Source: UBA1351 sp965140555 (GTDB taxonomy: Bacteria > Bacillota > Clostridia > Lachnospirales > Vallitaleaceae). Taken from it: a stretch of DNA of 64,000 bases. Under the pieces are notes generated by a model, which worked only from the letters and a program-made list of their open reading frames with translations, was not told where the DNA came from and did not search any database. Positions 62,196 through 64,000 of the stretch are shown piece by piece. The position numbers were made by a program, and so were the translations under genes. Position 1 is the first letter of the stretch. Every line of letters begins with the position of its first letter. Where the stretch lies: positions 2,976,001 to 3,040,000 of the forward strand of contig OZ223259.1 in NCBI GenBank assembly GCA_965140555.1, given 5' to 3'.

Positions 62196-63714
62196 TTTGG
62201 GAACAACCAATGCGAAAGGTGTATTGTATGATGTTGAAGGGAATAAGATTGCCTCTGCTATTGAGACATATACGACAGAGCACCTCTATGCAGATTATGC
62301 GGAACAAGATCCAATGGATTGGTGGAAAGCGGTAACTAATATTTTTCAGGCATTGATGAAAGATGTGGATGAGACGGTTAAGCATTCCGTGATCAGTATA
62401 TCCGTAAGTTCCCAAACGCCAACATTACTTCCTTTAAATGCTCAAGGGGATGTGTTGCGAAAAGCGATTATTTGGATGGATAGTCGGGCTGAAAAACAGC
62501 TGGAAGAGATTTTGAATCGAATTGGCGAACAGGAGTATATTCGGTTGACCGGTATGCTGCCGGCAGTATCCTTTTTACCGCCAAAACTCCGATGGTTCAA
62601 AGAACATGAAGGGGATTTGTGGGATGAAACGTCATGTTTTCTACAAGCCAACGGCTACATTAACTATCGCCTAACGGGAGTGCTTTCCGTGGACAGAGAT
62701 CAAGCCTCTTTGACGCAATGCTTGGATACGAAGACAGGGCGATGGTCAGAGGAAATGGGAGAGATAATCGGCATTCGACTAGAGGACTATATGCCTCAAC
62801 CGGTTTCCAATACGACGATTATCGGTCATGTGACAGAGGCGGCAGCTGAAGAAACCGGATTAAAACCGGGTATACCTGTGGTGGCCGGCACAAGTGATGC
62901 CATTGCAGCAATGTATGCATCGGGTTTGTCCAAAATGGGAGAGGCAACAGAGGTAGCAGGGACATCGTCCTTGGTTTTTGCAGGAACGACTAAATTGCCG
63001 GATACCTACCCGACAGTATCCGGTCATCCTTGTGCTATTGAAGGGATTCCCTATGTTTTTAATGCGCCTATTACAGCCACGGGAGCCTCTATCAAGTGGT
63101 ATTTGGATAATTTCGGACTGTATGAAGAAGAATTGTCCAAAAAAAATAACAGAAGTCTTTATGACAATTTGAATGAGCTAGCCCAGAATTCAGAGCCCGG
63201 AAGTGGCGGTATCTTATTTTTCCCCTATATGATGGGAGAGAGAGCACCACTTTGGAATAACCATGCGAAAGGCATGTTTATAGGTATGAGTATGAAATCA
63301 AAGCGCAAAGACATGGTTCGTGCATTATTTGAGGGAACCAGTTTTGCCTTAAGAACAGTTTTGGATGAATGTAGGAAGAACGGAGCAGAGATTGAGTCAT
63401 TGAGAGTTGTCGGTGGTGGAGCTAAAAGTGAGACATGGATGGATATAAAAGCCTCTGTTTTGGGGATTCCTGTATATGTGTTGGATGACAAGACAGGGGA
63501 TGTACCTTTTGGAGATGCTCTCATAGCAGGTTTGGGTGTTGGTGTTTTTCAAAACTTAAAAGAAACAAGTCAATCCATGATTCGTATAAAAAAAGTCTAT
63601 TACCCCAACAGTGCATGGAAAAAAAGATATGACAGACTCTATCCCTTTTTTAAAAAAATGTACGAGGATTTGGACGGAACATTAAAACGCTATAACGTGG
63701 CTATAGAAGAATAA
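62173..63714 (+). CDS. FGGY-family sugar kinase
   Basis: 513 aa. N-terminal phosphate-binding GVDLGTTNAKGVLYD (Asp present), WMDSRAEKQLEEI, and the adenosine motif LRVVGGGAKSETWMDIKA near 415. It resembles gluconokinase/xylulokinase-type members. Ribosome binding site GAAGGAGG inside the end of the MFS gene. The kinase would phosphorylate the imported ketose, polyol or aldonate-like compound. It differs from the kinase at 34305, whose first motif carries Glu. Confidence 0.85.
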   Translation: MKYLIGVDLGTTNAKGVLYDVEGNKIASAIETYTTEHLYADYAEQDPMDWWKAVTNIFQALMKDVDETVKHSVISISVSSQTPTLLPLNAQGDVLRKAIIWMDSRAEKQLEEILNRIGEQEYIRLTGMLPAVSFLPPKLRWFKEHEGDLWDETSCFLQANGYINYRLTGVLSVDRDQASLTQCLDTKTGRWSEEMGEIIGIRLEDYMPQPVSNTTIIGHVTEAAAEETGLKPGIPVVAGTSDAIAAMYASGLSKMGEATEVAGTSSLVFAGTTKLPDTYPTVSGHPCAIEGIPYVFNAPITATGASIKWYLDNFGLYEEELSKKNNRSLYDNLNELAQNSEPGSGGILFFPYMMGERAPLWNNHAKGMFIGMSMKSKRKDMVRALFEGTSFALRTVLDECRKNGAEIESLRVVGGGAKSETWMDIKASVLGIPVYVLDDKTGDVPFGDALIAGLGVGVFQNLKETSQSMIRIKKVYYPNSAWKKRYDRLYPFFKKMYEDLDGTLKRYNVAIEE

Positions 63715-63781
63715 AGACAAGTATATAAAAATACTATATTCAGTCCGGAAAATGGAGGCAAAAGTGACATAAGGTAATAAA

Positions 63782-63810
63782 TTGACATATAAAATTTGTC
63801 CTGATAGTAA
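63782..63810 (+). promoter_or_regulatory. Promoter-like TTGACA...TAGTAA before the partial gene
   Basis: TTGACA (63782-63787), 17-bp spacer, TAGTAA (63805-63810). A TATAAT at 63895-63900 without a good -35 box is a second candidate. The gap 63715-63933 has no gene and no clear terminator. Confidence 0.4.
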
Positions 63811-63933
63811 AAAATAGCCTATGATTTATGCTTTTTGAAGAGAATTATGTACGATTAAAACAAAAAATGGAATGATTCACGCGGGGTGTTCAACTATAAT
63901 GAAGACAGGAAATAAATCTAGGGAGGTTGTTCT

Positions 63934-64000
63934 ATGAAGTTAGGATTTGTAAGTGCTATATTAGATACCTATACATTTGAGGAAGTGGTGGATTTTGCAG
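63934..64000 (+). CDS. Start of a sugar isomerase/epimerase-like TIM-barrel gene (partial)
   Basis: Only 22 residues are visible: MKLGFVSAILDTYTFEEVVDF and A, cut by the window end. GGGAGG (63920-63925 region) stands 8 nt before the ATG. The opening resembles sugar-phosphate isomerase/epimerase proteins (AP-endonuclease-like TIM barrels), which fits next to an FGGY kinase, but so little sequence is seen that the call is tentative. Confidence 0.5.
   Translation, partial: MKLGFVSAILDTYTFEEVVDFA

Overview
The window reads as a chromosomal segment of a low-G+C, anaerobic-type member of the Clostridia. Supporting signs are AT-rich intergenic DNA, strong GGAGG ribosome binding sites with several TTG/GTG starts, a T-box leader on serS, Bce-type two-component/ABC modules, a butyrate kinase/phosphotransacylase pair, an FeS old-yellow-enzyme-type reductase and an S-layer-homology protein. 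The genus cannot be fixed from sequence alone. No rRNA, tRNA or CRISPR array was seen.

Layout. (1) 1-2593: lantibiotic/bacitracin-immunity-type ABC transporter behind four 11-bp-phased direct repeats. (2) 2551-4162: DUF2834 protein, then a DUF2089 regulator operon. (3) 4223-11367: accessory island of short minus-strand genes (three GNATs, DJ-1/PfpI, P-loop kinase, nucleotidyltransferase-like, unknowns) separated by attC-like palindromic repeats and interrupted by an IS91-family element that carries a tyrosine recombinase. (4) 11737-18729: seven-gene MoxR/Bat operon. (5) 18741-27663: CarD-like regulator, a three-gene ABC exporter, a long ArsR-type regulator, and a Bce-like response regulator/kinase/ABC module. 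(6) 27776-32620: beta-helix/SLH surface protein and an arsenic operon (arsR, CoA-disulfide-reductase/rhodanese, acr3). (7) 32628-49199: T-box and serS, FGGY kinase, HxlR/QorB pair, lipoprotein, MFS, two esterase-type hydrolases, FAD reductase, DUF2975/HTH pair, DEAD-box helicase, chemoreceptor. (8) 49504-64000: a large catabolic cluster.

The catabolic cluster is the most unusual part. Class II aldolase, enoate-reductase-like flavoenzyme and D-2-hydroxyacid dehydrogenase lie on one side of a PRD-type regulator. On the other side, in one run, are butyrate kinase, CocE/NonD hydrolase, an acyl-carrier-protein-like protein with an atypical serine motif, its own AcpS, a phosphotransacylase, iron-dependent alcohol dehydrogenase, MFS transporter and FGGY kinase. 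A partial sugar isomerase/epimerase-like gene starts at the window edge. My inference is a fermentative route in which a sugar-like or polyol-like compound is imported, hydrolysed, phosphorylated and split, and an acyl group, possibly carried on a dedicated carrier protein, is converted to acyl phosphate and then ATP. The substrate is unknown and I know of no described pathway with this gene set.

Limits: all calls are by eye from translated sequence and motifs. Promoters, operators and hairpins are pattern matches without folding or comparative data, and membrane-segment counts are estimates.
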